Of a DNA stretch of 64,000 nt, positions 51,450 through 58,662 are shown piece after piece. The position numbers and the translations under genes were made by a program. The stretch spans positions 7,867 to 71,866 of the forward strand of contig CAJUJU010000012.1 in assembly GCA_910586835.1 (NCBI GenBank). Direction: 5' to 3'. The first letter of the stretch is position 1, and every line of letters begins with the position of its first letter. The stretch is from an uncultured Acetatifactor sp. GTDB taxonomy: Bacteria > Bacillota > Clostridia > Lachnospirales > Lachnospiraceae. Below the pieces are notes generated by a model, which saw nothing but the letters and a program-made list of their open reading frames with translations, was not told the DNA's origin and searched no databases.

Positions 51450-52772
51450 ATGGCTTCTCTATGGGAGGACGGTACACATTACAGAAAAAGCAGCAGCCAG
51501 AAGAAAGTATGCCTGGAAAACGTATACGGAGAGAAAGACTGCAGGGAGAAAGACTGCAGGGAGAAAGACTGCAGGGAGAAAGACTGCAGAGAGAAAGACT
51601 GCAGAGAAAAAGGCTGCGGAGAAAAAGACTGCAGAGAGAAAGAGTGCAGAGAAAAGGTATGCAGAGAAAAAGTATGCGGAAAGAGAGAGCATGACAAAAG
51701 AGGCGGCAGCAAAGTCAATGCCGCAAGAGAACCTGCTGCGGAAGGAATTGAAAAAGAGACAAATCAAAAAGAAATAGAAAGTAAAAAAAGTATGGAAATC
51801 CCTTCTCCGACAAATCGGATATTCAGCCCGGATTCTGCCCGGGAGCCGGGCAAAAAGTTCCGCAGGAAAAACGGCTCTCTGCACCGGAGCATAGAGAAGC
51901 GTTCACCGTTCATCCGGCTTCTTTCTCTTATCGGAAGCTGCGCCGTAAGGCGCACGGATTCACGGGTTCACAAAGCGAATTTCGCAAGAGTGCAAAGAAC
52001 TCTTTTTTACGGGGTTTGCGGTGGAATGACAGTGGAGGCGGCCATGGTGCTGCCTCTCTGCCTCTTTTTTCTTCTGAATCTGGGAAGCGCCATTGAAATG
52101 ATCCGTCTGCATAACAATCTTCAGCTTGCGCTGTGGGACACGGGGGGAAGACTTGCCCTGTATGGCTGTGAACAGAGCGACAGCAGGTTAGCTTCTCTGC
52201 TGTCTGCATTTTATGTGAGGAACAGGCTGACGGACTTTCTGGGGGAGGATTATCTGGACAGCTCCCCTTTAAGGCAGGGCAGCGGGGGACTGAGGCTGTG
52301 GGAAAGCGGGATGCTTGAGGGGGACATGCTGGAGATCAGGCTGACATATGGGGTGGAGACTCCCTTTTCCCTGGGCGGAATTTGCTCGTTTCGCATGGCA
52401 AACCGTTACAGCGTCCACTTGTGGAACGGTTATGGATTGCCCGGGGAGACGGAAGCGGAAGCCGGGGTGTCGTTTTATGTGACGGAGAACGGAGAGGTTT
52501 GTCACAGGGACAGAAATTGCACACATTTGCGGTTGACTGTCCGGGAGGCGGCAGCCGGAAGCATTGCGGAGGAGAGAAACCAGTGGGGCAGCAGGTATGC
52601 GGCATGTGAAAAATGTGCCGACGGGCAGCAGCCGGATGTATGTTACATCACGTCGGAGGGAAACTGTTTTCACTACAGGGCGGATTGCCCCGGACTGAAA
52701 AGAACCGTATATGCGCTGACGCCGGAGGAAGCGGCTGATTATCCCCTCTGCAGCCGATGCGGGCAGGGGTGA
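51450..52772 (+). CDS. TadE-like pseudopilin with long Cys-rich pentapeptide-repeat N-terminus
   Basis: A 440-residue protein. Residues about 25-80 are tandem EKDCR-type pentapeptides with a cysteine every five residues, followed by about 100 polar residues. Then comes a class IVb pilin-like start, GGMTVEAAMVLPLCLFFLLNL (Met 193, Glu 196), a TadE-type domain, and a C-terminal region with three CxxC-like units (CHRDRNCTHL, CEKCADG, CSRCGQG) that resembles a short metal- or disulfide-binding tail. GAGGGGG precedes the ATG strongly. A 190-residue leader is far too long for a prepilin, so internal starts at GTG 51990 or ATG 52026 must be considered. Confidence 0.78.
   Translation: MASLWEDGTHYRKSSSQKKVCLENVYGEKDCREKDCREKDCREKDCREKDCREKGCGEKDCREKECREKVCREKVCGKREHDKRGGSKVNAAREPAAEGIEKETNQKEIESKKSMEIPSPTNRIFSPDSAREPGKKFRRKNGSLHRSIEKRSPFIRLLSLIGSCAVRRTDSRVHKANFARVQRTLFYGVCGGMTVEAAMVLPLCLFFLLNLGSAIEMIRLHNNLQLALWDTGGRLALYGCEQSDSRLASLLSAFYVRNRLTDFLGEDYLDSSPLRQGSGGLRLWESGMLEGDMLEIRLTYGVETPFSLGGICSFRMANRYSVHLWNGYGLPGETEAEAGVSFYVTENGEVCHRDRNCTHLRLTVREAAAGSIAEERNQWGSRYAACEKCADGQQPDVCYITSEGNCFHYRADCPGLKRTVYALTPEEAADYPLCSRCGQG
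51516..51680 (+). repeat. 15-bp coding tandem repeat (EKDCR units)
   Basis: Ten or eleven copies of a 15-bp unit close to GAGAAAGACTGCAGG run from 51516 to 51680. The four copies between 51531 and 51590 are nearly identical, the 3' copies have drifted, and the unit keeps the frame. The array also keeps a second frame open (ERLQG repeats), which I do not regard as a gene. Confidence 0.93.
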
Positions 52773-52925
52773 AAGCTCAGATGTGCAAGGCAGGGAGAAA
52801 GTGTAGATGTGCAGAGCAGGGGTGAAAGCTCAGATGTGCAAGGCAGGAAGAAAGTGTAGATGTGCAGAGTAGGGGTGCAAGCTCAGCCGATGCGGGCAGG
52901 GGTGAAAGCCCAAAGGTGCAGGGCT
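52764..52925. repeat. 53-bp imperfect tandem repeat after the TadE-like gene
   Basis: A 53-bp unit starting near CAGGGGTGAAAGCTCAGATG occurs at about 52764, 52817 and 52870, the last incomplete. A further block (52887-52908) repeats the last codons and stop of the upstream gene (52754-52772 region). The array fills most of the 210-base gap before the next gene. It contains no convincing ORF. Confidence 0.85.
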
Positions 52926-52982
52926 GAGAGAGCACAGTGGTTTGCTTGAGAGGAAAGCTGCTGTGGCAGGGAGGGTTAGCAA

Positions 52983-53420
52983 ATGTGGAGAGAGCTGGTG
53001 ACGTTTGTCTGGCTGCTGGCATTGAGTGTCAGTGATATCAGGGAGAAAAAGGTGCCGGTGTGGCTGCTGTGGGTGGGATTCATGACCGGGGCGGGGATTT
53101 TGCTGTACCGGGCTGCGGCAGGGGAAACGGATCCCATGCAGGCAGTAAGTGCGCTGCTTCCGGGGGCGGCACTGCTTTTGCTTGCCGCAGGGACGAAAAA
53201 GGCAGGATGTGCAGACGGAATCGTACTTATGGCGATTGGAGCGCTGGAGGGAGACAGAGGCTGTCTGGCGGTATGCTTTGGCAGTCTGGTACTGATTGCA
53301 TTGCTTTCGGGGGTTCTTCTGGCGCTGAAACGGGTAAGGCGGAATACGAAGCTTCCGTTTATTCCTTTTCTGACGGCGGGATGGCTGATCCTGATTTGCG
53401 GAAAGAGCGGAATTTTATAA
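52983..53420 (+). CDS. Second prepilin-peptidase-like membrane protein (degenerate GxGD)
   Basis: A 145-residue protein with four to five hydrophobic helices and the A24-type N-terminal motif SVSDIREKKVPV (Asp 18). The second catalytic motif reads GCADGIVLM (Asp 76) in place of GxGDxKL; the aspartate is kept but the flanking residues differ. It may be a second leader peptidase or methylase for a subset of pilins, or an inactive partner of the first. It starts behind GGGAGGG after the 53-bp repeats. Confidence 0.8.
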   Translation: MWRELVTFVWLLALSVSDIREKKVPVWLLWVGFMTGAGILLYRAAAGETDPMQAVSALLPGAALLLLAAGTKKAGCADGIVLMAIGALEGDRGCLAVCFGSLVLIALLSGVLLALKRVRRNTKLPFIPFLTAGWLILICGKSGIL

Positions 53421-53437
53421 GGAGATGATTTTTTGCA

Positions 53438-53905
53438 ATGAGAAAAAGAAATGCCTATTTTACGGTGGAGGCGGCGCTGATTTTACCGTTGGTTATGAGT
53501 GCGCTGCTTCTTGTGACCTTTCTTGTTATTTTTCAGTATGACAGGTGCCTGCTGGAACAGGATATGGGACTGCTGGCGGTGTACGCGGGAACCGTGCGGG
53601 GAGAGAGCGAGACGGAGACAGCCGGGCTGATCGGAAACCGGGCTGCGGAGCTGTCTTGGGAAAAATATGTGGCGTGGGAGACGGAAGGGCTGTGGATCAC
53701 CGTGGAAAAGGGAGGGGTTCGGATAGAGGGGGAAGGGCGGCTGACTTTTCCCTTGCCGGAATGGAATCTCTTTCACAGGGATAATGTGTGGGAGGCGAAA
53801 AGCCTTCGCAGGACAGTGCGGGTTTCGCCCGTGGATTTCATCAGAATTTATCGCAGAATACAGGAGGAAACAGAGAATGCAGACGGAGTTTGTGAGAAGC
53901 CTTAA
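53438..53905 (+). CDS. TadE-like pseudopilin
   Basis: A 155-residue single-span protein. The N-terminus NAYFTVEAALILPLVMSALLLV is the TadE-type prepilin start with Glu 11 followed by a hydrophobic helix; the rest is a small extracellular domain. TadE/TadF-type pseudopilins are minor pilus components needed for Flp assembly. AAGGAGATG precedes the ATG. It overlaps the next gene by 29 bases. Confidence 0.85.
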   Translation: MRKRNAYFTVEAALILPLVMSALLLVTFLVIFQYDRCLLEQDMGLLAVYAGTVRGESETETAGLIGNRAAELSWEKYVAWETEGLWITVEKGGVRIEGEGRLTFPLPEWNLFHRDNVWEAKSLRRTVRVSPVDFIRIYRRIQEETENADGVCEKP

Positions 53906-55028
53906 TTGCAATTTTGAGAGAGTTCTTCTGGATAAAAAACCGGAGGAAAAGAGATATCAGTACTGTATTATGAACAGAGGCGGGATTCGGGGGCTGCTTC
54001 CCTGCAGCCTTCGGTATATCAATGGCCTTGCGTATCTGTATTATGATATATCTTCCAAGCAGAGTATGAAACAATTGTACAGTACACGCTGTATTACCCG
54101 GGTCGGGGTGAAGGATTTTTTGTGGAGCCTGCGGCAGATGAGACAGGAATTGGATCGCTTCCTGCTGGATGGGGGAAATATCCTTTTTTTCCCGGAACAG
54201 ATCTTTCAGGATCTGGAGAGCAGTCTTTTTTCTTTTGTCTATATGCCCTATTACCGGGACGCTCAGGGTGACAGCGGATTCAAAGAGCTTATGGAGTTTT
54301 TTGCGGAACGTATCGACTATAACGACGAGAAACTGGTGGAGTGTATTTACCATATGTATGAGCAGGTGGAAGAAAGCGGGGAAGTTTATCTCCAGGCCAG
54401 GATTTTTGAGGATGCAAAAATTCTGGAGGAGCCGCCGGAAGCCATTCAGGCTGACGCAGTTCTCGGGGATACAGGAACAGGGAAAGAGGAAGCCGGGGGT
54501 GTGGGGAGTCTGAACGATAGAAACCCGGCGGGGGAGATGCCCCCAGAAGGGGCAGCGGCGGAGCCCAGAAGACATTTCTTCGGCCTTTTTGAGGGCCGCA
54601 GGAAGAGCAAAAGCAGGGAATTTCGGGAGAACTACCGCCAGGATATGCAGGATCTGATGAATGGCGGAGCGGTGGCGGAGGATACGGTCTATGAGTCCTG
54701 TGGGAAAACCACGCTTTTGGAGGAGAATACGGTGAAGAAGAGTCCGGGGGCACTCTGTACGCCCGGCGGGAAGGTTCTGGCGGTAATCGGAGAGACAGGC
54801 ATTACCATCGGAAAGCGAAGGGGTGAGGCGGATCTGGTACTGGATCATGCCGGTGTCAGCAGATTGCACGCCAGGATCGTCAGGGAAGGTGACAGCTTTT
54901 TCGTAGAAGACCTGAACTCCACCAATGGAACCTTTAAAAACGGGCTGCGTCTGCAGCCGTATGAAAAACGTGAGCTGGAGGAAGGGGATGAAATCGGATT
55001 CGGACAGGAGATTCTGATCTTCCGATGA
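53877..55028 (+). CDS. FHA domain protein of the pilus operon (DUF6382-like N-terminus)
   Basis: A 383-residue cytoplasmic protein. The N-terminal 200 residues resemble DUF6382 (for example YCIMNRGGIRGLLPCSLRYI and FLWSLRQMRQELDRFLLDGGN), from memory. A variable Gly/Glu-rich linker and a basic stretch follow, then a C-terminal forkhead-associated domain (about 300-383) with GKRRGEADLVL, VSRLHARI and DLNSTNGTFKNG, the residues that bind phosphothreonine. The ATG at 53877 follows AGGAGG. As last gene of the operon it may connect pilus assembly with Ser/Thr kinase signalling. Confidence 0.88.
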   Translation: MQTEFVRSLNCNFERVLLDKKPEEKRYQYCIMNRGGIRGLLPCSLRYINGLAYLYYDISSKQSMKQLYSTRCITRVGVKDFLWSLRQMRQELDRFLLDGGNILFFPEQIFQDLESSLFSFVYMPYYRDAQGDSGFKELMEFFAERIDYNDEKLVECIYHMYEQVEESGEVYLQARIFEDAKILEEPPEAIQADAVLGDTGTGKEEAGGVGSLNDRNPAGEMPPEGAAAEPRRHFFGLFEGRRKSKSREFRENYRQDMQDLMNGGAVAEDTVYESCGKTTLLEENTVKKSPGALCTPGGKVLAVIGETGITIGKRRGEADLVLDHAGVSRLHARIVREGDSFFVEDLNSTNGTFKNGLRLQPYEKRELEEGDEIGFGQEILIFR

Positions 55029-55049
55029 TTGTTTTCTCCTTATGTTGCC

Positions 55050-55235
55050 GAGGGTTTCCGCTTCTTTGCCAGGTGCTTTCGTTTCTTTTTGCCAGGTGCT
55101 TTTATTTCTTTTTGCAGGGTGCTTTTATTTCTTTTTGCAGGGTGCTTTTGTTTCTTTTTTGAAGGGTGTTTCCATTTCTTTCTGTCGGGTGTTTCCGTTT
55201 CTTTTTGCTAGGTGCTTCCGTTTCTTTTGGGGTTG
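55050..55235. repeat. 23-bp T-rich tandem repeat at the end of the pilus operon
   Basis: Seven to eight copies of a unit near GTTTCTTTTTGCCAGGTGC plus TTTT are spaced 23 bases apart (24 once), with GGTG at 55072, 55095, 55118, 55141, 55165, 55188 and 55211. It fills most of the 350-base gap between the pilus operon and the glycerol operon. A short frame through it encodes only Phe-rich low-complexity sequence and is not taken as a gene. No hairpin terminator is visible here. Confidence 0.9.
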
Positions 55236-55261
55236 CCTTTTTGAACGCTTCATGCTAAAAT
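55233..55261 (+). promoter_or_regulatory. Probable promoter of the glycerol operon
   Basis: TTGCCT (55233-55238) and TAAAAT (55256-55261) are 17 bases apart at the edge of the 23-bp repeats. The leader to the start codon is about 110 bases with no clear riboswitch. Confidence 0.5.
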
Positions 55262-55378
55262 AAAGTCAGTTTCATAATCGGTGCGTGAGATCAGGAGTCA
55301 AGCAACAGGAGTGCCACGGGGCTGGCATTTGTTTGCTTGGCTCTTTCGCATTCCGGGAGAAGAAAAGGAGTGAAGGCT

Positions 55379-56839
55379 ATGACGGATATCATTGTAATCG
55401 GCGCAGGGGTTACGGGCTGTGCGGTGGCGCGGGAACTGGCGCGTTATGACTGGAAGGTGACAGTGCTGGAGAGGGCATCCGATGTGTGCGAGGGCACTTC
55501 CAAGGCCAACAGCGGAATTGTTCATGCGGGCTTTGATGCACAGCCCGGCACTCTGAAGGCGAAGCTGAATGTGGAAGGTAACAGGATGATGGGGGAGTTG
55601 TCCCGGGAGCTGGATTTCCCTTTTCGGAACAACGGCTCTCTGGTGCTGTGCTTTGACGAGAAGGATCGGCCCACGCTTCAGCGGCTTTTGGAACAGGGAA
55701 AGGAAAACGGCGTGGAGGGGCTGCGTATCATTGAGCGCCCGGAGTTGAAGGAGCTGGAACCCAATATTTCCGACGGAGCAGTGGCGGCTCTTTACGCGCC
55801 CACAGGAGGTATCGTTTGTCCTTTTGGATTGACAATAGCTCTGGCGGAGAATGCGGCGGTGAACGGTGTGGATTTCCGGTTGAATACAGAGGTTCGGGAG
55901 ATAGAGAGAACGGATTTTGGCTACAGAGTAATCACAAACGGCGGAGCGTTTGAGACCAGGGTGGTGATCAACGCCGCCGGCGTCTACGCGGATCGCTTTC
56001 ACAATATGGTCAGCGGGAAAAAGATCCGCATTATTCCCAGGAAGGGCGAATATTGTCTCATGGACAAAAAAGTGGGGGGATTTGTTGACAGGACGCTCTT
56101 CCAGCTGCCGACGATCTATGGAAAAGGCGTGCTGGTCACTCCTACGGTTCATGGTAATCTGCTGGCGGGACCTACCGCAGTGGATGTGGAGGATCCGGAA
56201 GCGCTGAATACCACGCGGGAGGGCATGGAGGACTTGCTGAAAAGGGCGGCGCTGAGTGTAAACGGCCTGCCTGTCAGACAGGTCATCACCTCCTTTGCAG
56301 GCCTTCGGGCCCATGAGGAGCAGGGCGATTTCATCATAGGCCAGGCGGAGGATGCCCCGGGATTTTTTGACGCCGCCGGGATTGAATCGCCGGGATTATC
56401 CTGTGCGCCTGCCCTTGGGAGGTATCTGGCACAGATGGTGCTTCAGTATCTGCCGGCGGGGGAAAAGAAGAATTTTATTGCCGGGAGAAAAGGGATTCCC
56501 AGCATGGCGCTGGCCGATGCAGAGGAGCGGCAGAGGCTGATTCAGGAAAACCCGCTTTACGCAAACGTAGTGTGCCGGTGTGAGCTGGTGACGGAGGGAG
56601 AGATCCTGGATGCCATACACAGGCCGTTGGGAGCCACTACTCTGGACGGAGTAAAACGGCGCACCAGGGCGGGAATGGGACGCTGTCAGGCGGGCTTCTG
56701 TTCGCCTAAGACGGTGGAGATTCTTGCCAGGGAGCTGGTCAAAGATATGGCGGAGATCGGAAAGAATGATGCCGGAAGCGAATTCCTGACAGGCTACAAC
56801 AAGGACGGTATTGAAGTTTGGGAGGAGGTACAGGGGTGA
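55379..56839 (+). CDS. FAD-dependent glycerol-3-phosphate dehydrogenase-like oxidoreductase (GlpA-like)
   Basis: A 486-residue DAO-type flavoprotein. The FAD-binding motif VIGAGVTGCAVARELA is at residues 6-21, and the substrate domain follows. A C-terminal BFD-like [2Fe-2S] domain has VVCRCELVTEGE (Cys near 398 and 400) and CQAGFC (about 436-441). Together with the next two genes it matches the anaerobic GlpABC-like dehydrogenase of Firmicutes that oxidises glycerol 3-phosphate to dihydroxyacetone phosphate. The ATG at 55379 has AAAAGGAG upstream. L-2-hydroxyglutarate oxidase is a related alternative, but the glpK context favours glycerol 3-phosphate. Confidence 0.9.
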   Translation: MTDIIVIGAGVTGCAVARELARYDWKVTVLERASDVCEGTSKANSGIVHAGFDAQPGTLKAKLNVEGNRMMGELSRELDFPFRNNGSLVLCFDEKDRPTLQRLLEQGKENGVEGLRIIERPELKELEPNISDGAVAALYAPTGGIVCPFGLTIALAENAAVNGVDFRLNTEVREIERTDFGYRVITNGGAFETRVVINAAGVYADRFHNMVSGKKIRIIPRKGEYCLMDKKVGGFVDRTLFQLPTIYGKGVLVTPTVHGNLLAGPTAVDVEDPEALNTTREGMEDLLKRAALSVNGLPVRQVITSFAGLRAHEEQGDFIIGQAEDAPGFFDAAGIESPGLSCAPALGRYLAQMVLQYLPAGEKKNFIAGRKGIPSMALADAEERQRLIQENPLYANVVCRCELVTEGEILDAIHRPLGATTLDGVKRRTRAGMGRCQAGFCSPKTVEILARELVKDMAEIGKNDAGSEFLTGYNKDGIEVWEEVQG

Positions 56840-58191
56840 AAAAGGATCTGGTTATCATAGGAGGAGGTCCGGCAGGGCTGGCAGCGGCAATTGCCGCAAG
56901 GGATGCGGGCGTGGAGGATCTGTTGATTCTGGAGAGAGATGCGAGACTGGGCGGTATTCTGAATCAGTGTATTCACAACGGATTCGGACTGCATACCTTT
57001 CGGGAGGAGCTGACTGGGCCGGAATATGCCGGAAGGTATATCGATCAGGTGCTGGCCAGGGATATTCCCTGTAAGCTGAACACCATGGTGGTGGATTTGT
57101 CAGATGTGCCCCGGGGCGCTGAAGGAGAGAAGGGGGAGGCTGAAGGCGGGCCGAAGCCGGAAAGGCCGGAAGGCAGGAAGAAAAGCGTCTGTCTGGTGAC
57201 GGTGATGAACCGTGAGGAAGGGATTTACACCATTGAGGCTGGGGCGGTAATCCTTGCCATGGGCTGCAGAGAGCGTTCCAGGGGCGCGCTGAATATCCCA
57301 GGCTTTCGTCCCGCAGGAATCTATTCTGCCGGTACGGCCCAGCGCTATGTGAATATGGAGGGCAGGATGCCCGGCAGGGAGGTAGTGATCCTTGGCTCCG
57401 GCGATATCGGACTGATTATGGCGCGCAGGATGACGCTGGAGGGCGCAAGGGTAAAGCTGGTGGCAGAGCTGATGCCGTACTCCGGCGGCCTGAAGAGGAA
57501 TATTGTGCAGTGCCTGGATGATTTCGGGATACCGCTGAAGCTGAGTCATACTGTGGTAGACATCAGGGGAAAGGAAAGGGTGGAGGCGGTGGTGATCGCC
57601 CGTGTGGACGAATATTCCAGACCTATTCCCGGGACTGAGGAGACGGTGACCTGCGACACACTGCTTTTGTCCTGCGGACTGATTCCGGAGAACGAGCTGT
57701 CCGACAGCCTTGGCGTGGAGATGAACCCGGCCACCAACGGGCCGAAGGTCAACGAAAGCCTGGAGACGGACAGAGAGGGAGTTTTTGCCTGCGGCAATGT
57801 GCTTCATGTGCATGATCTGGTGGACTATGTTTCCGAGGAGGCGGCACAGGCGGGCAGACGCGCGGCGGCATTTCTGGACGGCAGACTGGAAAAGACGAAA
57901 AGAGAAATTCCCATACGGGCCGTGGACGGCGTGCGGTATACGGTTCCGGCATCCTTGGACACCGGGAGGATGGAGGAGACCCAGGTGGTTCGCTTCCGGG
58001 TGGGGAATGTATACAGGGATGCTGCCATAGAGATTTCCTTTGACGGAAAGGTGGTCAGCAGCCGGAAAAAGAAGGTGCTTGCGCCGGGAGAGATGGAGCA
58101 GATCAACTTAAAAAAAGCAGACTTGGAGCAGTATGGGGATCTGAAGGAGATCAGGATTGCGATTCGTCCGGCGGATGGCGGAAAGCAATAA
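56836..58191 (+). CDS. FAD/NAD(P)-dependent oxidoreductase (GlpB-like partner)
   Basis: A 451-residue pyridine-nucleotide-disulfide-type flavoprotein: FAD motif IIGGGPAGLAAAIAARDAG near the N-terminus, NAD-binding GSGDIGLIMARRM in the middle and the second FAD contact GVFACGNVLHVHDLVD near residue 320. The GTG start overlaps the upstream TGA by 4 bases and follows GGAGGAGGT, so the two are coupled. A charged insertion (EGEKGEAEGGPKPERPEGRK, about residue 96-115) interrupts the fold. It probably passes electrons from the GlpA-like subunit to NAD or another carrier. Confidence 0.9.
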   Translation: MKKDLVIIGGGPAGLAAAIAARDAGVEDLLILERDARLGGILNQCIHNGFGLHTFREELTGPEYAGRYIDQVLARDIPCKLNTMVVDLSDVPRGAEGEKGEAEGGPKPERPEGRKKSVCLVTVMNREEGIYTIEAGAVILAMGCRERSRGALNIPGFRPAGIYSAGTAQRYVNMEGRMPGREVVILGSGDIGLIMARRMTLEGARVKLVAELMPYSGGLKRNIVQCLDDFGIPLKLSHTVVDIRGKERVEAVVIARVDEYSRPIPGTEETVTCDTLLLSCGLIPENELSDSLGVEMNPATNGPKVNESLETDREGVFACGNVLHVHDLVDYVSEEAAQAGRRAAAFLDGRLEKTKREIPIRAVDGVRYTVPASLDTGRMEETQVVRFRVGNVYRDAAIEISFDGKVVSSRKKKVLAPGEMEQINLKKADLEQYGDLKEIRIAIRPADGGKQ

Positions 58192-58229
58192 ACTCCGTGG
58201 GGAGTTCGGGAAAGGCATGGGAAACGGTT

Positions 58230-58595
58230 ATGGAAAAAAGAGAATTTGTATGCATAGGATGCCCTCTGGGCTGTAATGTGACGGTGGATACAGAGGGCGG
58301 TCAGATCAGGAGTATTGCGGGGAACACCTGTCCCAGGGGGGCGGATTATGTCACCAAAGAGCTCACGGATCCCAGACGGATTGTCACTAGCCTGGTGAGA
58401 GTGAAGGGCGGAGAGCTGCCGGTGGTTTCCGTGAAGACGGAGGCGGATATTCCGAAGGACAGGATTGGGGAATGTATCGGCGTACTGAAGGATATTGAAC
58501 TTCAGGCGCCCGTCCGCATGGGGCAGGTAGTGGCGGAGGACATATGCGGAACAGGAATCAGGGTGATAGCCACCCGGGCCGACGCCGCATTGTGA
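58230..58595 (+). CDS. DUF1667 protein, small subunit of the glycerol-3-phosphate dehydrogenase
   Basis: A 121-residue protein with cysteines CIGCPLGC at residues 7-14 and a later CPRGADY, which suggests an iron-sulfur or metal site. DUF1667 proteins are regularly encoded after the GlpA-like and FAD/NAD oxidoreductase genes in Clostridia, where they are thought to take the place of GlpC. The ATG at 58230 fits the family start; the frame is open to 58197. Confidence 0.9.
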   Translation: MEKREFVCIGCPLGCNVTVDTEGGQIRSIAGNTCPRGADYVTKELTDPRRIVTSLVRVKGGELPVVSVKTEADIPKDRIGECIGVLKDIELQAPVRMGQVVAEDICGTGIRVIATRADAAL

Positions 58596-58601
58596 CGGAG
58601 G

Positions 58602-58626
58602 AACCCCGTCCTGTGGGGGACGGGTT
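58602..58626 (+). terminator. Stem-loop between the DUF1667 gene and glpK
   Basis: AACCCCGTCC pairs with GGACGGGTT with one bulged C. No T tract follows. It may be a processing or stability element that lets glpK be expressed at a different level from the upstream genes. Confidence 0.45.
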
Positions 58627-58662
58627 GGTAAAAATGCAGAAGATATTTCGGGAGGTATGATG

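Noticed and set aside
51428..51694. 88-residue ORF with ERLQG repeats
   Set aside because: It is the alternate frame of the 15-bp repeat array; the EKDCR frame continues into a recognisable TadE-like domain and has the better-spaced ribosome binding site.
52777..53022. 81-residue minus-strand ORF over the 53-bp repeats
   Set aside because: It is Ser/Pro/Leu-rich repeat translation without ribosome binding site, antisense to the start of the second peptidase-like gene.
55029..55263. Phe-rich small ORFs in the 23-bp repeats
   Set aside because: Low-complexity translation of a T-rich tandem repeat, without ribosome binding site or conserved features.
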